Source: Alphaproteobacteria bacterium
GTDB taxonomy: Bacteria; Pseudomonadota; Alphaproteobacteria; RF32; CAG-239
Assembly (NCBI GenBank): GCA_017465945.1
Contig: JAFTVD010000001.1
Coordinates: 1-41,603 of the forward strand
Direction of reading: 5' to 3'
DNA: 41,603 nt
Shown: positions 39,996 through 41,603 of the stretch, one piece after another
Layout of the letters: every line of letters starts with the position of its first letter
Position numbering within the stretch: the first letter of the stretch is position 1
Program-made: the position numbers and the translations under genes
Notes under the pieces: generated by a model
What the model was told of the DNA's origin: nothing
The model's database searches: none
The model's input: only the letters and a program-made list of their open reading frames with translations

Positions 39996-41603
39996 ATGAC
40001 TATTAAACGATTTTATTTATACATTATTAGCCTTTTTATTGGTATCACCATTGCAAGCAACGCAAATGCAATGACTTTTGCCGAATTCGTATACATACAG
40101 GCTAAAAACAATAATTTATCAACTATTAAAACATACCTATCTAAGGGATATCCTATTGACGCAACTGATACCGATGGTAATACTGCGCTTTGTTATGCTA
40201 TTGAATATAAAGACTTTAATGCATATAAAAATATAAAATCTCTTGGTGCATCAACAAATCACCCATGTACCCAAAGAACAACCAAAGAAACAACTGATAA
40301 TTTTGAAGAAAGATATAATGTTGTAAATAAAACCAATGCACAAAATAGTTTCATAACTCAAGATAAAACAACTCTATACACAGGTGCAGGCATTGTCGCT
40401 GCAGGAGCATTAGCTGTAGCTTTGTCATCTAGTGGGAGCTCTGGTGGCAATAAACAATCCACACCCGAAAAACCATCAGACCCAACCGAACCCGAAAAAC
40501 CATCAGACCCAACCGATAGAATACCAGAAAAAGAAGAAATCACCTGTCCTGAAGGTCAAGGCGCATATAACGGAAAATGTGTACCAATTAATCCAAACAC
40601 AGGTTGCCTAGAAGGTGAAAAATTAGTAGACGGAGTTTGCGAAAAAATAACTTGCGAAGAAGGTTATCACCTTGTTGGAAATTCATGCCTACCTGATCAA
40701 GGACAATCTGACAACCTAACTGAAGTTGATGGTTTTTACTTCCCTATTGAAGATATTTTAATAGAAAACAACAAAGACGAAGATGTTTTTGGTATTTATT
40801 CTAATGGTTCAGAAGTATATAACCTCTTTTCTGCCTACGCAAGACCAAATGACTATTCAGAAATTGACATTACCAATATTGGACATGGACGTGTAACAGG
40901 TATGTATAGCGAAGGTCATGCAACAAACTCATTTGTTGATGGTCAAAGAGGAGAGGGAGAAAAGAATCCTAAAGATGATGCAACAGGATACATCAGAATT
41001 AGAAACTATGGCTCAGGTAATGTATATGGTTTATACTCAAAAATTATAAATGCCCAAAACTCTTGGGAAGCAGCAAACTCATATGGTGCAGATTTAGCAA
41101 CAGCACGGGGAACTATTGATATAAAAAACTATGGTCGAGGTTCCACATATGGTATATGGGGTGATGATAGAGCATATAATGCAATAGCTGTAACAGGTGG
41201 AAAATCATATGGCGATATAAATATCGAAGCAAATGGAGACATCACAGGTATTGGTGGTTACATGGGAGTATTTAATGCGACCTCACACCAAATACTAACA
41301 GGACGTGAAGCTATAGCTAACATCAATATAAAATCAACCGGCAATGGTAACATATATGGTATACAAGTAGATAAAGACAATAAAGATGTCGAAAGTGATG
41401 CTGTTCAATGGTTTGCCATGAATGCAGCCTCAGATGGTGGAGACTATATTGAAGGAAACGTAAACATTAAAAATTTTGGTAACGGTAATGTTTATGGAAT
41501 GTATGGTGGCCAACAACTTTATAACGGAATGTATTATGGCGATATGAATGAACAAGGTCTACCATATGGTAAAGCCGTTGCCAATATAAATATTGAAAAC
41601 CAT
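39996..41603 (+). CDS. Large exported beta-repeat protein (autotransporter-like), 3' end outside window
   Basis: The frame is open from ATG 39996 to the window end, 536 codons. An N-terminal signal peptide (YLYIISLFIGITIASNANA) precedes an ankyrin-like segment (TIKTYLSKGYPIDATDTDGN, about 45-64, and TALCYAIEY). A Gly/Ala span TGAGIVAAGALAVALSSS, a Gly/Ser linker and a duplicated PEKPSDPT repeat follow. A Cys-rich EGF-like region comes next (CPEGQGAYNGKC, CLEGEKLVDGVC, CEEGYHLVGNSC), then beta-helix-type repeats with the core I-x-I-x-N-Y/F-G-x-G-x-V-Y-G (about 280 onward). This layout suits a type V surface protein, but the barrel lies beyond the window. A TATACT at 39958-39963 may be its -10. 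Confidence 0.75.
   Translation, partial: MTIKRFYLYIISLFIGITIASNANAMTFAEFVYIQAKNNNLSTIKTYLSKGYPIDATDTDGNTALCYAIEYKDFNAYKNIKSLGASTNHPCTQRTTKETTDNFEERYNVVNKTNAQNSFITQDKTTLYTGAGIVAAGALAVALSSSGSSGGNKQSTPEKPSDPTEPEKPSDPTDRIPEKEEITCPEGQGAYNGKCVPINPNTGCLEGEKLVDGVCEKITCEEGYHLVGNSCLPDQGQSDNLTEVDGFYFPIEDILIENNKDEDVFGIYSNGSEVYNLFSAYARPNDYSEIDITNIGHGRVTGMYSEGHATNSFVDGQRGEGEKNPKDDATGYIRIRNYGSGNVYGLYSKIINAQNSWEAANSYGADLATARGTIDIKNYGRGSTYGIWGDDRAYNAIAVTGGKSYGDINIEANGDITGIGGYMGVFNATSHQILTGREAIANINIKSTGNGNIYGIQVDKDNKDVESDAVQWFAMNAASDGGDYIEGNVNIKNFGNGNVYGMYGGQQLYNGMYYGDMNEQGLPYGKAVANINIENH

Noticed and set aside
40486..40512. Short tandem repeat in the exported protein gene as a minisatellite or CRISPR unit
   Set aside because: It is a two-copy in-frame coding repeat (PEKPSDPT) in a linker. 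No spaced direct-repeat array was found anywhere in the window.
40358..40543. Minus-strand ORF opposite the exported repeat protein
   Set aside because: Its Gly/Ser repeats mirror the PEKPSDPT repeat of the plus-strand gene; it is not independent.

Overview
The window is a low-G+C chromosomal segment from what looks like an alphaproteobacterium, probably one of the AT-rich, host- or gut-associated lineages now grouped near Rhodospirillales. The evidence is gene order: tRNA-Tyr, tRNA-Gly and tuf diverging from rlmB; a small DUF4164-like protein, zapA, 6S RNA and ymdB in a row; and an mreBCD-mrdA-rodA block. TGA reads as stop throughout and TGG as Trp. Taxonomy is inferred from the sequence alone.

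Layout. (1) 1-1503: the 5' end of tuf with two upstream tRNAs on the minus strand, diverging from rlmB. The roughly 330-base gap between them holds the tRNA/tuf promoter and one possible 48-aa ORF. (2) 1594-6584: accessory single genes, mostly separated by strong hairpin terminators: a helical-repeat protein, two unrecognised proteins, a GT39-like membrane glycosyltransferase and a small membrane protein. (3) 6654-9165: an M20 metallopeptidase and a nitronate monooxygenase-like flavoprotein. (4) 9273-12322: a minus-strand operon of small lipoprotein, von Willebrand A domain protein, PP2C phosphatase and membrane-anchored Ser/Thr kinase, a TerY-type phosphorylation triad. (5) 12421-18235: a thioredoxin-like periplasmic protein, three ankyrin proteins, a membrane protein, and the zapA/6S RNA/ymdB housekeeping block. 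(6) 18364-22477: rplQ detached from its usual operon, a large acidic protein with a consensus promoter, two palindromic intergenic elements, and trhP. (7) 22488-30625: a DUF3108-like exported protein, then ddl-miaA and the elongasome operon mreB-mreC-mreD-mrdA(PBP2)-rodA. Together these supply D-Ala-D-Ala for peptidoglycan precursors and the rod-shape wall synthesis machine. (8) 30653-34374: two lipoproteins, a candidate structured RNA gene with its own promoter and terminator, and an operon of three paralogous charged coiled-coil proteins. (9) 34547-38190: two small membrane proteins, luxS, and dnaK without an adjacent dnaJ. (10) 38437-41603: a flotillin/SPFH protein with an odd start and higher G+C, then the first 536 codons of a large exported beta-repeat protein that runs off the window end.

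The strongest candidates for something undescribed are the ~195-nt structured RNA locus at 31098-31328, the three-paralog coiled-coil operon at 31789-34374, and the RG-repeat protein at 1594-2706. No CRISPR array, transposase, integrase or prophage gene is visible.
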